Shown: positions 26,008 through 34,190 of the stretch, one piece after another
Numbering within the stretch: position 1 is the stretch's first letter
Layout: every line of letters starts with the position of its first letter
NCBI RefSeq assembly: GCF_004310665.1
Contig: NZ_SIXF01000024.1
Span: forward strand, 1 to 64,000
DNA length: 64,000 bases
Direction of reading: 5' to 3'
Source of the DNA: Pedobacter kyonggii
GTDB lineage: Bacteria; Bacteroidota; Bacteroidia; Sphingobacteriales; Sphingobacteriaceae
Notes under the pieces: generated by a model
Told to the model about the DNA's origin: nothing
Databases searched by the model: none
The model's input: the letters and a program-made list of their open reading frames with translations, nothing else
Position numbers and translations under genes: made by a program

Positions 26008-26015
26008 TATCTTTG
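26008..26015 (+). promoter_or_regulatory. -7-type box upstream of the 83-residue gene
   Basis: TATCTTTG lies 16 nt before the ATG at 26031 and supports that start rather than one far upstream. Confidence 0.5.
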
Positions 26016-26030
26016 AAGAAAATATCCGCT

Positions 26031-26282
26031 ATGCAAGAACCTTTTGATATAGAAATAGGACCAATTAATTATTCAGTTTTCCCGGAGGGAAATGATTCGT
26101 ATACCATTTTTAAAGATGGAAGAGAATACATTCAGATTCAAAAAGATACTTCATCTATCTGGTTAAAAATGGATTACAAAACAGAACTTCCCATTTTTGA
26201 GGAAGATGAAGAGGTGAATGCAATTGGCCAGGCGATTGAAAAATATGTACCTGAAGAAGATAATGAAGAAGACGAGCTATAA
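26031..26282 (+). CDS. Small acidic hypothetical protein
   Basis: 83 residues from the ATG at 26031; the reading frame is open further upstream, but that part overlaps the oppositely oriented gene at 25588-25938 and precedes a promoter-like box. It begins MQEPFDIEIGPINYSVFPEG and ends with a very acidic tail (EEDNEEDEL). No motif is recognised. A strong hairpin at 26287-26331 follows. Confidence 0.7.
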   Translation: MQEPFDIEIGPINYSVFPEGNDSYTIFKDGREYIQIQKDTSSIWLKMDYKTELPIFEEDEEVNAIGQAIEKYVPEEDNEEDEL

Positions 26283-26286
26283 CGAG

Positions 26287-26331
26287 AAATCCTCAACAAG
26301 GTTTGGCTAAACCAATCCGTGTTGAGGATTT
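26287..26331. terminator. Bidirectional hairpin between convergent genes
   Basis: A perfect 12 bp stem AAATCCTCAACA/TGTTGAGGATTT (26287-26298 with 26320-26331) encloses a smaller GGTTT/AAACC stem. It lies between the ends of the 83-residue gene and the PfpI-like gene. Confidence 0.8.
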
Positions 26332-26335
26332 AAAT

Positions 26336-27016
26336 TTAGGCAAGGAGCTTTAATAATTCTTCTGCAACTTTTTCTGATGAGGCAGGATTTTGTCCGGTAA
26401 TCAATAAGCCGTCAACTACAGCATAGGGACTCCAATCAGCTATCTTGCTGTAATACCCACCATTTTTTATCAACATATCCTCTACTAAGAAAGGCACTAC
26501 GTTTGTTAATTGTACAGCTTCTTCTTCAGTATTGGTAAATCCGGTTACATTTTTTCCGTTCACCAGGTATTCACCATTTATCTTTACATCCTTAAGCACT
26601 CCCGGAGCATGACATACAAAAGCAACAGGCTTTTTGGCAGTATAGAATTCGATAATGAGCTGTTGTGAAGTTGCGCTTTCTGCTAAATCCCAAAGTGGTC
26701 CATGGCCACCAGGATAAAAAACTGCATCATAATCATCCATTATTATATCGGTCAATGGAATGGTATTTTTTAATTTGGCCAAAAGAGCAGTGTCTTTGTC
26801 CATTCTTTTCGTCGTTTCGGTTTGAAAGGAAGGATCTTCACTTTTAGGGTCAATTGGTGGCTGACCACCTTTTGGTGAGGCCAATACAATATCAATACCT
26901 TTGTCGGCTAAGGCATAATATGGCGCTGCCAATTCTTCTGACCAAAAACCTGTTTTTAAACCTGTATTTCCTAATTCGTCGTGGCTTGTAAGCACGAATA
27001 AAACTTTCTTATTCAT
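26336..27016 (-). CDS. DJ-1/PfpI-family protein (Hsp31/HchA-like)
   Basis: 226-residue class I glutamine-amidotransferase-like fold. The nucleophile elbow is FVCHAPG with C135 followed by His, and an N-terminal Glu (WSEEL, 26-30) takes the usual Glu position. Members act as chaperones, glyoxalases or deglycases; which applies here cannot be told. The Crp-type regulator gene lies 84 nt upstream on the same strand, so a two-gene stress unit is likely. Confidence 0.88.
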   Translation of the reverse strand: MNKKVLFVLTSHDELGNTGLKTGFWSEELAAPYYALADKGIDIVLASPKGGQPPIDPKSEDPSFQTETTKRMDKDTALLAKLKNTIPLTDIIMDDYDAVFYPGGHGPLWDLAESATSQQLIIEFYTAKKPVAFVCHAPGVLKDVKINGEYLVNGKNVTGFTNTEEEAVQLTNVVPFLVEDMLIKNGGYYSKIADWSPYAVVDGLLITGQNPASSEKVAEELLKLLA

Positions 27017-27100
27017 ATTTTTATGTTAAGTGTATCACAAAATTAGTGCTCTTGAATAGGGCAGCAAAGGACTTCAATCACAAATTTAATGTGCGCAAAA

Positions 27101-27670
27101 TCACACTTTTGCGGAAAGCCTGCTTAAGGTTTCTCTAGAAATGCCCAAGTACGCTGCGATTATTGTTTTAGAAACCCGTTGCATCAATTGCGGATACTGT
27201 TGAGCGAGTTGTTCAAAACGCTCTTTCGGGCTGGTAGTTAAAAGTGATAAAATCCTTTGCTGCAAAGCAACATAACCCAAACTGTTTTTTATCCTGAAAA
27301 AATGCTCCATTTTATGGCTTTCGCGGCAAAGCTGATCTAAATCATCTTTGCTGATGGAGAGTAGTTCGGAGTTTTCTAAGCAACTGATGTTGGTAATGGA
27401 TTTAACATGACCATAAAAAGCCCTAAAATCGGAAAGCCACCAGTTTTCCATCGCAAACTGGATAATATACGCTTTACCATTGGCATCTGTAAATGTAGCC
27501 TTTAGTAAACCTTTAACTACAAAATAAATGTGATTGACAAATTCGTCTTCCTGGATCAGGTACTGGTGTTTTTTAAGTGTTTTAGGTTTGAAATGTGCTG
27601 CTATATGCTCAAACTCCTGATCGGTGAGGGAAATGATTTCTTCGAGGTGTGTTTTTAATTCAAAACTCAT
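27101..27670 (-). CDS. Crp/Fnr-family transcriptional regulator
   Basis: 189 residues. A cyclic-nucleotide-binding-like beta-roll covers about 20-120 (FVNHIYFVVKGLLKATFTD). The C-terminal helix-turn-helix is at about 165-186 (KTIIAAYLGISRETLSRL). No cysteine cluster of the Fnr type is present, and the cAMP pocket residues are not obviously conserved, so the signal is unknown. It is upstream of the DJ-1/PfpI-like gene on the same strand. Confidence 0.88.
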   Translation of the reverse strand: MSFELKTHLEEIISLTDQEFEHIAAHFKPKTLKKHQYLIQEDEFVNHIYFVVKGLLKATFTDANGKAYIIQFAMENWWLSDFRAFYGHVKSITNISCLENSELLSISKDDLDQLCRESHKMEHFFRIKNSLGYVALQQRILSLLTTSPKERFEQLAQQYPQLMQRVSKTIIAAYLGISRETLSRLSAKV

Positions 27671-27741
27671 GCTATAAATTTAAATAAATTAAGCATGAAA
27701 CTCATTTTATTGATTTTTGGAATGAGGTAAGGCGAAAAAAT

Positions 27742-27770
27742 AAGGCCCGATTTTTTACTGATCGGGCCTT
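27742..27770 (-). terminator. Terminator after the small lipoprotein gene
   Basis: A 10 bp stem AAGGCCCGAT/ATCGGGCCTT (27761-27770 with 27742-27751) is followed on the minus strand by a T-run, 17 nt past the stop. Confidence 0.85.
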
Positions 27771-27786
27771 CTGTCTTTTAAATGGT

Positions 27787-28158
27787 TTATCTTGTGCAAT
27801 TTGCTGTCCAGGTACCTTTCGAATTGGTTACCAAAATTTTTAATGTACTTGCGTTAACGCTTATGCCAGTTAATCCGTCGCCAATACTGGTATAAGTATC
27901 ACCCGAACCCTGGAATTTTACGCCTGTAATATCAGGGATACCCGTACCAAAAATAAAATTATAGGTATCGCCGGCTTTAACTACCCTTACCTTGCCATCA
28001 TCATCGCTAATGTCTTTGGAGCCATCGTTATAAGTAATGGTTCCGGAATAAGTACCCACGAAGAAATCCCTATCTGCAGGATCGGTATCTTTTTTACACG
28101 ATACCATTACGGTTAATGCTATTAAAAGCATGCTGAAAATTTGAACTGTCTTTTTCAT
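27787..28158 (-). CDS. Small hypothetical lipoprotein
   Basis: 123 residues from the ATG at 28158; the codon three positions upstream is GTG and less likely. Lipoprotein signal with lipobox MVSC, followed by KKDTDPADRDF. The mature domain of about 95 residues has alternating beta-strand character (FFVGTYSGTITYNDGS, GDTYNFIFGTGIP) and resembles small calycin-like lipoproteins common in this phylum. Function unknown. It has its own terminator. Confidence 0.8.
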   Translation of the reverse strand: MKKTVQIFSMLLIALTVMVSCKKDTDPADRDFFVGTYSGTITYNDGSKDISDDDGKVRVVKAGDTYNFIFGTGIPDITGVKFQGSGDTYTSIGDGLTGISVNASTLKILVTNSKGTWTANCTR

Positions 28159-28167
28159 CTCTTTCAC

Positions 28168-28504
28168 TTTTTTATTTTAAATAGGTAATAAATGTAACAT
28201 GACTATGACAATGACTATGCCAAACGAGTCATTTGTACCTAAAAAACAGTGAGATAACAAAATGAAAACAACAAAATATTCTTATTTAAAATGCTGTTTA
28301 ATAGTTCTTTATGGGTGTGTATAGTCGCATTTTTCATTCGTGCTGGCCATAACAGATTTTTTACAGGTGCTAGCGCTCATAAACAAATAAAACTGTTCAG
28401 TTTAGAAGAACATCGCTTATTTATTGAAATTGAAATAGAGTGATATTTGAAGAAAAAAGAAATTTTTTACCGCTGCAAGCAATCGAAAATCGATATATTT
28501 CACA
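28168..28504. other. Intergenic region, nothing recognised
   Basis: About 340 nt of AT-rich DNA between two minus-strand genes. A 20-codon open frame at 28262-28324 (+) starts MKTTKYSYLK but is too short to call. A repetitive ATGACTATGACAATGACTAT stretch lies near 28200. No RNA gene was recognised. Confidence 0.5.
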
Positions 28505-29161
28505 TTATTCTTTGGTATAATTTGAAGATCCGTTAATGTCTACTGTTTTGCCCAAAAAGTGCGGTTTTCTGCCAATTAAAATATCAATTGTAGATTTTAC
28601 AACGGCAAAATACTCTCTAAAAGAAGCATATTTGTAACCCTGATACGTTCCTTGATCGGCAGCAAAGCCATATGATTTAATGCCCAATTTATTCCCGATA
28701 TTGATACACCGGTTTAAATGATATTTTTGTGAAACCAGAATGGCTGTATCAATATTAAAGATATATTTAGATCTATATAAGGTAGAGTAGCTATCAAAGC
28801 CGGCATAATCAAGATAAATCTTATTGGTATCAACACCGTGCTGATAACAGTAAAGTTTCATCACCGTTAACTCGTCATGCTCATCGCTACCGTTATCGCC
28901 AGATAACAGAATTTTATCAATTTTATTGTTTTTATAAAGTTCGATGCCAGCATCAAGCCTATCTTTTAAATATTTGCTAGGTTTATTATTGTTAATGCCT
29001 GCTCCGAAAATAATACCTACTTTGGTTTCTGGTGTGTCTTTTTCTTTTGAAAAAATTACCGGCTCGGTTTGAGATTTTACAAATAAATTTATACCCAACA
29101 CTACTATAACGCCCAATAAGGAGGCATAGATTAACAATTTTATGATTTTTTTAGTCTTCAT
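28505..29161 (-). CDS. SanA/YdcF-family (DUF218) membrane protein
   Basis: 218 residues with one N-terminal membrane anchor (about 8-27) and a periplasmic DUF218 domain. Family signatures are GIIFGAGINNNKPSKYLKDR, KILLSGDNGSDEHDE (about 83-97) and the VSQKYHLNR segment. E. coli SanA is needed for envelope barrier function (vancomycin exclusion) at high temperature; the molecular reaction is not settled. The gene stands alone, next to the comM remnant. Confidence 0.88.
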   Translation of the reverse strand: MKTKKIIKLLIYASLLGVIVVLGINLFVKSQTEPVIFSKEKDTPETKVGIIFGAGINNNKPSKYLKDRLDAGIELYKNNKIDKILLSGDNGSDEHDELTVMKLYCYQHGVDTNKIYLDYAGFDSYSTLYRSKYIFNIDTAILVSQKYHLNRCINIGNKLGIKSYGFAADQGTYQGYKYASFREYFAVVKSTIDILIGRKPHFLGKTVDINGSSNYTKE

Positions 29162-29199
29162 GGATTAAACGGTAGTAATTATTTATCTCTTAAAGATAG

Positions 29200-29745
29200 T
29201 TAAAGGCAAAACGGATTATCACAGGTATTTAAAAATTGATTTTCTGCAAATCGTTTTACCCCGCCCAGCCATTCCCTATCCAAACTCCTATAATTAATCG
29301 ATTCGGCCAAATGCTCGAGCTCTACATTTTCACTTCCGGCTAAATCGGCAATGGTTCTGGCTACTTTTAAAATCCTATCGTAAGCACGTGCAGATAAGCC
29401 TAACCTTTCCATTGCAGTTTTTAATAAATAGTGCCTGCTTCGCTGATCTGACATACTTTACGCACCATTTTCGGGCTCATTTGGGCATTGCAGTGCAGTT
29501 CTTCTTTATCAAGAAAACGTTTGTCCTGAATTTCCCTGGCTTTAATTACACGTTCCCTAATGAGATTGTTTCTTTCTGTGGAGGCTAATTCTGTAAAATT
29601 AACCAGCGTTACTTCTACATGAAGATCAATCCGGTCTAGAAGTGGTCCAGATATTTTATTCAGGTACTTTTGAACCACGCCCGGTGCGCAAACACAATCT
29701 TTCTCCGGATGGTTGTAAAAACCACATGGGCATTCCTGCGTTGCC
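29200..29745 (-). pseudogene. comM: C-terminal remnant of comM (YifB, Mg-chelatase-like ATPase)
   Basis: ComM is a AAA+ helicase involved in integrating transforming DNA, normally about 510 residues. Only its last third is here, in two frames. The upstream frame has CPCGFYNHPEKDCVCAPG and ISGPLLDRIDLHVEV and ends early at EAGTIY. The second frame continues with [20 protein letters not shown] and [12 protein letters not shown] one-base shift lies between about 29430 and 29445. A second, in the G-run matching 29259-29262, removes the expected stop. Sequence upstream of CPCG no longer resembles the family. The gene's N-terminus is 4 kb away at 33820-33930. Confidence 0.88.
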
Positions 29746-29779
29746 TTGTTTGCGTTTTGAAAGCCAAACCTGAAAACCA

Positions 29780-30160
29780 ATGCCTATTTCCTATACTGAA
29801 AACCCTGTATCTATAGGTGATCATATAAGAAAGAAAAGAATGGAACTAAAGTTACGTCAAACAGAGCTGGCAGTGATTTGTGGAGTTAGTGAAGATTGCG
29901 TTAGAAATTGGGAAAAAAACAGGAGTACTCCTCAAATTCAATTTTTTCCTCGCGTTATAAATTTTTTGAATTACATACCATTTGAGGTTAATTTGACTAC
30001 TCTTTCAGGGAAACTAAAAGCACATAGGCACATTAATGGGCTTAGCCAAAAACAATTTGGAAAAATTCTTGGAGTTGATGGAGCTACAGTTTGTAGCTGG
30101 GAATTAGAAGAAAACAAACCGCATAAGGAAATAATGGAAAAGCTAGATTCGATGTTGTAA
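29780..30160 (+). CDS. XRE-type regulator with two helix-turn-helix motifs
   Basis: 126 residues with two Cro/CI-like helix-turn-helix units in tandem. The first is at about 11-55 (RQTELAVICGVSEDCVRNWE), the second at about 80-122 (SQKQFGKILGVDGATVCSWE). Each ends with the same NWEKNR or SWELEEN turn, so the protein looks like an internal duplication. Proteins of this type are often seen on mobile or accessory DNA in Bacteroidota. It starts 35 nt from the broken end of comM and reads away from it, so it probably entered with the islet. Targets unknown. Confidence 0.82.
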   Translation: MPISYTENPVSIGDHIRKKRMELKLRQTELAVICGVSEDCVRNWEKNRSTPQIQFFPRVINFLNYIPFEVNLTTLSGKLKAHRHINGLSQKQFGKILGVDGATVCSWELEENKPHKEIMEKLDSML

Positions 30161-30163
30161 TCA

Positions 30164-30191
30164 CTATCATTATTCCACCGTTTAATGATAA
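30164..30191. repeat. 28 nt hairpin repeat, copy 1
   Basis: TATCATTA/TAATGATA form an 8 bp stem (30165-30172 with 30183-30190) around loop TTCCACCGTT. It matches 32575-32602 at 23 of 28 positions, all differences being transitions. It covers the last codons of the hydrolase pseudogene. Confidence 0.65.
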
Positions 30192-31244
30192 TCATAGGAC
30201 CGGTCTAATAATTCTATAACGTCTTTCGTAAACCTTGCAGGATGCGCATAATGGATATTGTGTTAGGATAAACTTTATAAGTTATGTAGTCTGGATGGAT
30301 ATTTTTCAATACTTCATTCTCTTTTTCGAATGGCATCGGATCATCTTGACTAACAGGGTCAAGAATCAAAACCGTATGTGGAGATTCCGGAAAATAATCT
30401 CGAGTTCCATTGTTACCATAGATCTGGCAAAAAGCGGCACTTTTGATGTACGTAAGACCAAATCAGTAAATTGCCCGCTGTTTTCAAGATTAAAGAGTTT
30501 CATCATATCTGAATAATTGATTCCCCAATCTCCAGTTTTGTTTTCTTTTAATAAGGCAAAAATTGGAAATTGATTACTTACTTCGGTAGAATCGTACAGT
30601 GAGTTAAATGCTTCAAGTTGTGTGGGGTAAGTTTTATCCCAGGGAGTAGCTTGTTTTAAATCAAACTTCTTTGATATCTGTTCTAGTTTGTTGGTGTCTA
30701 ACTTATGATAGTATGTATTAGCGGCAACTGAGCCTCCATCCTCAAGTATCAAACCCAATACATTTTCAGGATATGAATTATAAAATGCTGTGGCAACATA
30801 TCCTCCCCTGGAGAAACCACCAACGAAAGCTTTTTCGATTGAAAGTTTATCCATTAGGAATTTGATGTCATCAGCTATATGGTAAATAGATCCTTCATGA
30901 TCATCAGGCATGGCGATTTGACCGTGTCCATAATAATCAATGTCGATTACATGATATCCAGCCTTGACAAGGCTATCAGCTATATCCAAAAGTTCGTACC
31001 CATTATTTAAGCTCCCATGGGCCCAAATTATAAAAGGGTTGTCAGGATTTCCCCAACTTAAATAATGCATGTTTACATTTCTAGTTTGTACAAATGCGCC
31101 ATGGCTTTGTTCGAAAGATAAAAACTCTTTCGTCGCATTATTATAAATCTGAATAGTCGAACTTTCTTTTTTAGATTGGGCATTTACTGGTGCCAATTGC
31201 GAGAGGAATGTGATTAAGAGTAGAAGACGTCCTATAGAAAACAT
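30182..31244 (-). pseudogene. Secreted alpha/beta hydrolase broken by two frameshifts
   Basis: The intact first part (about 270 residues) has a signal peptide (ending VNAQ), the HG oxyanion pair (76-77) and the nucleophile elbow GGFSRGGY with S145. Read in its original frame it then ends with a nonsense tail at 30366. Shifting frame near 30430 continues family-like sequence (IYGNNGTRDYFPESPHT, DPVSQDDPMPFEKENEVL). A second shift near 30255 continues with HNIHYAHPARFTKDVIELLD, supplying the likely catalytic His, and stops at 30182. The full reading would be about 350 residues. It lies 4 nt from the thioredoxin-like gene on the same strand. Confidence 0.82.
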
Positions 31245-31248
31245 AAAC

Positions 31249-32403
31249 TTATAACTTCAGTGAAAATAGTTTTTTTTGATTTTCCAAATCCCGAACATCC
31301 ATCCTTTCCATGCGACCATCAGGATAAACTAATATAGTCAACGGGATGCCATCTATAGAGAATAGATCTGTAACCCTATCTAGATCCTTATATGCATATA
31401 AGGTTCGCCATGTAATTTCATTCTTACTTAGAAGGTTTTGGAACGCCTTTACTTTTGTTTCATAATCCATGGAAATGGTTGTGAAATTTATCCTTCCTTT
31501 TAGCTGCTGATGAAGTTTGTTAAGAAGAGGCATTTCCTCAATACATGGTCCGCACCAAGAAGCACTAAATATTAATAAACTGTGTTTGGATGAATCTTGA
31601 ACAAGCTCTTCAGCCTTTTTCGAATTTAAGTTAATAAGCTTTACATCTTTAAAATTAGAAATATATTGTTCAATCCTTCTGGCCCATTTCGATTTTTTAA
31701 ATCTGTCTGATAATTTTTCATAAATCTTTTTTACATCCACTCTCGTTTCGAATTTGAGCAGATTTTGTGACAGGTAGGTCATCAAGTACCTTGAATCGGG
31801 GTACTTTACAGCTAAATTGATGTAGAATTGTAAGTTGTCTTTATAAGACAGATTGTTATCTCCCTTATCAAACCAAGTGTAATATGAATCTTGAGAACGC
31901 ACTGTAATATCAGAACTATCATTTTTTACAAGCAACTCAAAATCATCTAGAATCAAAGTACCGTATACAACGGAATCGGCTAACCCTAAGATGTACGCCA
32001 CATTTTCGTTTTCGATAGATTTGCTCTCTCTATATTTGGCCTCTATGTAATTATTTTCATCCTGAATACCAATATTGGTGATTGAAGTATTTGTATTTCC
32101 ATGCGCTCGAATAAAACGCACCTGACGATAACCGTTTGCAGCTGTGTCTTTATCCGGAATAATTAGCTCCATAAATTCAGAATTAACAGCAATAGAATCT
32201 GGAATCTTAAAGTGCCATTTGAATTCTCCCACGTGCTCGCCCTTGATGATCAGGCTGTGCGAGTCTCTGTAGTCCCTAAGTGCTAAATTCTTAAATGGAG
32301 CATTATGTAAGGTTACCGAAAGAGTATAATTCTGGGAATTGACTTGAGGGTAAAGATGTTGAGATAAAACTAAGAATATAATGGTGAATAAAAGCTTCTG
32401 CAT
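31249..32403 (-). CDS. Secreted thioredoxin-like (TlpA/ResA-type) protein
   Basis: 384 residues with a signal peptide (ending LYPQ). An N-terminal beta-rich region (about 25-130) resembles the DUF4369 type, a helical middle follows (about 185-250), and a C-terminal thioredoxin domain has SASWCGPCIEEMP, with C284 and C287. Such periplasmic proteins reduce or exchange disulfides. The last residues follow the expected fold (GIPLTILVYPDGRM). It is directly upstream of the broken hydrolase gene, in the islet within comM. Confidence 0.9.
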   Translation of the reverse strand: MQKLLFTIIFLVLSQHLYPQVNSQNYTLSVTLHNAPFKNLALRDYRDSHSLIIKGEHVGEFKWHFKIPDSIAVNSEFMELIIPDKDTAANGYRQVRFIRAHGNTNTSITNIGIQDENNYIEAKYRESKSIENENVAYILGLADSVVYGTLILDDFELLVKNDSSDITVRSQDSYYTWFDKGDNNLSYKDNLQFYINLAVKYPDSRYLMTYLSQNLLKFETRVDVKKIYEKLSDRFKKSKWARRIEQYISNFKDVKLINLNSKKAEELVQDSSKHSLLIFSASWCGPCIEEMPLLNKLHQQLKGRINFTTISMDYETKVKAFQNLLSKNEITWRTLYAYKDLDRVTDLFSIDGIPLTILVYPDGRMERMDVRDLENQKKLFSLKL

Positions 32404-32574
32404 ATTTCAGAAATTAATGTATATATCTGACCGTGCTGACAAGTTAGGTTTTTAAACATAACCTTAAAGCCCATAAAAGTTTTGTAAACTGTTAATTACC
32501 TAGATATGACACGAGTGGCTCTTTAGGATTCAAAAAGACTGCTGGATCCAGAATCGCGATAGTCACCTAATTTG

Positions 32575-32602
32575 CTATCGTTATTTCATCGTTTAACGAT
32601 AG
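32575..32602. repeat. 28 nt hairpin repeat, copy 2
   Basis: CTATCGTTA/TAACGATAG form a perfect 9 bp stem (32575-32583 with 32594-32602) around loop TTTCATCGTT. Compared with copy 1, one stem pair changes from A-T to G-C on both sides. It lies in the 294 nt divergent gap between the thioredoxin-like and metalloprotease genes. Confidence 0.65.
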
Positions 32603-32697
32603 TATGGCTGTATTGCAATACCAGTATGTTTAGTGATCATTGCAACCTATTTTAGGTTTATATCGTCTTATCTTAGATTAAGATTTACTCAATTAAT

Positions 32698-33585
32698 ATG
32701 AAAAATGCTTTATTAACACTTTTTGCCATCATCATTCTTTTCGATTTTTCCTCTGCGCAATCTGTTTCTGATCCGCTGAAGGCATCATTTGTAACAAGGG
32801 ATATAACTAACTTTTGGAAAGCATTTGATAAGATTGATGCAGAGCCGCAGACTAACCCTTTTGAAAATATCTATCTAAAACCAGGCTCCACTGGTGTGCA
32901 AGCATTTACAAAAGGCAGAATAGAAAATGCAACTTCTCTGCTTAGCACAGTTCGGGAACGGAAGAATGACTATGAAAAAGCCAGGCTAAATAGCCTAAGA
33001 ATGTTGGACAATGAGAAGCAATGCCGGGCGGCATTCATGGCGTTAAAATATCTTTATCCTATAGCAGTCTACCCTAATGTATATTTTGTGATTGGTAGAT
33101 TTAATTCTGGAGGGCACTCCAATCCAAAAGGCTTAATCATAGGAGCCGAAATGATTCAATCAGCAGCAGTTCCCTATATGGTTGCTCATGAACTTATCCA
33201 CTATCAACAGGATAGTATTCCGAAGAAAAGCCTAGATCTACTCGCTGCTTGTATTAATGAAGGTAGTGCTGATTTTATAGGGGAGCTTATTTCTGGTGGA
33301 GGTCCAAATAAACAAACACATAGCTATGGCAATGCTAATGAAGCTAAATTGTGGTTGGAGTTCAAGGAAATCATGGACGATAGGGAGGATAGCCATGATT
33401 GGATGTATAATTACAAACCTAAAAATGGATATCCACCTGATCTAGGTTATTGGATTGGATATAAAATTACAGAAGCCTATTATGAAAAGGCAACTGATAA
33501 GAAAAAAGCTATATCAGATATCCTTCACATAAGAGACTTTAGAAAGTTCTTATACGAAAGTGGATATGCGTCAAAGTTTAGATAG
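32698..33585 (+). CDS. Secreted HExxH metalloprotease (DUF2268-like)
   Basis: 295 residues with a signal peptide ending SSAQ. The zinc motif is AHELIHYQQ with H164, E165 and H168. A second conserved patch, NEGSADFIGE (187-196), supplies a probable third ligand, as in gluzincin-type DUF2268 proteins. The C-terminal part includes DLGYWIGYKITEAYYEK, a helix typical of the family. Probably periplasmic or surface-exposed. It is in the comM islet, divergent from the thioredoxin-like gene. Substrate unknown. Confidence 0.85.
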   Translation: MKNALLTLFAIIILFDFSSAQSVSDPLKASFVTRDITNFWKAFDKIDAEPQTNPFENIYLKPGSTGVQAFTKGRIENATSLLSTVRERKNDYEKARLNSLRMLDNEKQCRAAFMALKYLYPIAVYPNVYFVIGRFNSGGHSNPKGLIIGAEMIQSAAVPYMVAHELIHYQQDSIPKKSLDLLAACINEGSADFIGELISGGGPNKQTHSYGNANEAKLWLEFKEIMDDREDSHDWMYNYKPKNGYPPDLGYWIGYKITEAYYEKATDKKKAISDILHIRDFRKFLYESGYASKFR

Positions 33586-33819
33586 GTTATATATTCAAAA
33601 TCCCCTTGTTTCTCAATAATTAAGTTGGATCAATACCAGTACGCTGTACAATCAAACCTATTCCCCATTAACTCTGGAATATCTTTTTTCTTTTAGTTGA
33701 TTATCATAAACTCATTCCATTATTCAAATCGAAATTTTAGGTTTTGATGATGAGTTTTTGATAATTTGCATTACAGAACATATACTGTTAATTGTTGTCT
33801 CAGAATAGCCACAATTAAA
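33586..33819. other. Right flank of the comM islet
   Basis: AT-rich DNA with no gene recognised. CAATACCAGTA at 33631-33641 also occurs at 32616-32626, and both are followed about 24-27 nt later by AACCTATT, a weak sign of a repeat on each side of the metalloprotease gene. Confidence 0.4.
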
Positions 33820-33930
33820 GACAGGCTGGCCTACCATATAGTATTTTGTACCCGTGCTAATATTCACTTCGATTGTTATGGTAAGTGCATTTACGCCATA
33901 AACAGCACTCCCGTATGTTTTTACAAGCAT
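33820..33930 (-). pseudogene. comM: N-terminal remnant of comM
   Basis: From the ATG at 33930 the first 36 residues or so (MLVKTYGSAVYGVNALTITI, then EVNISTGTKYYMVGQP) match the highly conserved start of ComM/YifB. After this the sequence (VFNCGYSETTINS...) diverges from the family and stops at 33724. The rest of the gene reappears at 29745-29200 on the same strand, lacking roughly the middle half of the protein. The start codon and leader look intact, so a short peptide may still be made. Confidence 0.82.
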
Positions 33931-34161
33931 TGATTTTAATTAAAATAAATTCGGATGTAAATTATTTGGGATGAATATTGATTCTAATATACAGATTATT
34001 TAAAAAAGATCAAGTTTTAGTATCTATTAGCGAGTCGGTTTCACCAACCGCTGTTAAATAAACTGATTGGACGAATGCCGATTCCTTCTATCGGCAGCAG
34101 GGAAAGCAGGGCTGAACCCTCCTATGAAATACTGAGCCCGCATTTCCAAAATCTATAAAAC
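33931..34161. other. Intergenic region upstream of comM remnant
   Basis: AT-rich 5' part, then a GC-richer stretch with a small hairpin TGCCGAT/ATCGGCA at about 34077-34097. No gene or RNA family recognised. Confidence 0.4.
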
Positions 34162-34190
34162 AAAAATCCCAACCATTACTGATCGGGATT
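34162..34190 (-). terminator. Terminator after ffh
   Basis: On the minus strand AATCCC/GGGATT with partial inner pairing is followed by TTTTT, about 60 nt past the ffh stop. The DNA between stop and hairpin (34208-34242) is a CCCTAAACC-like near-repeat. Confidence 0.65.

Noticed and set aside
25821-26030. N-terminal extension of the gene at 26031-26282
   Set aside because: It overlaps the opposite gene at 25588-25938 and lies upstream of a promoter-like box.
28262-28324. 20-codon plus-strand peptide
   Set aside because: Too short, ends without a lipobox or recognised motif, and has no neighbour to support it.
30366-31244. Intact 292-residue hydrolase
   Set aside because: The C-terminus in this frame is unlike any hydrolase, while two frame changes restore a convincing one.
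29780-31244. Toxin-antitoxin module (XRE regulator plus neighbour)
   Set aside because: The neighbour is a convergent secreted hydrolase, not a small toxin; no overlap or coupling.
33724-33930. Separate 68-residue gene
   Set aside because: The first half is the ComM N-terminus and the rest is read-through to a chance stop, so it is listed as a comM remnant.
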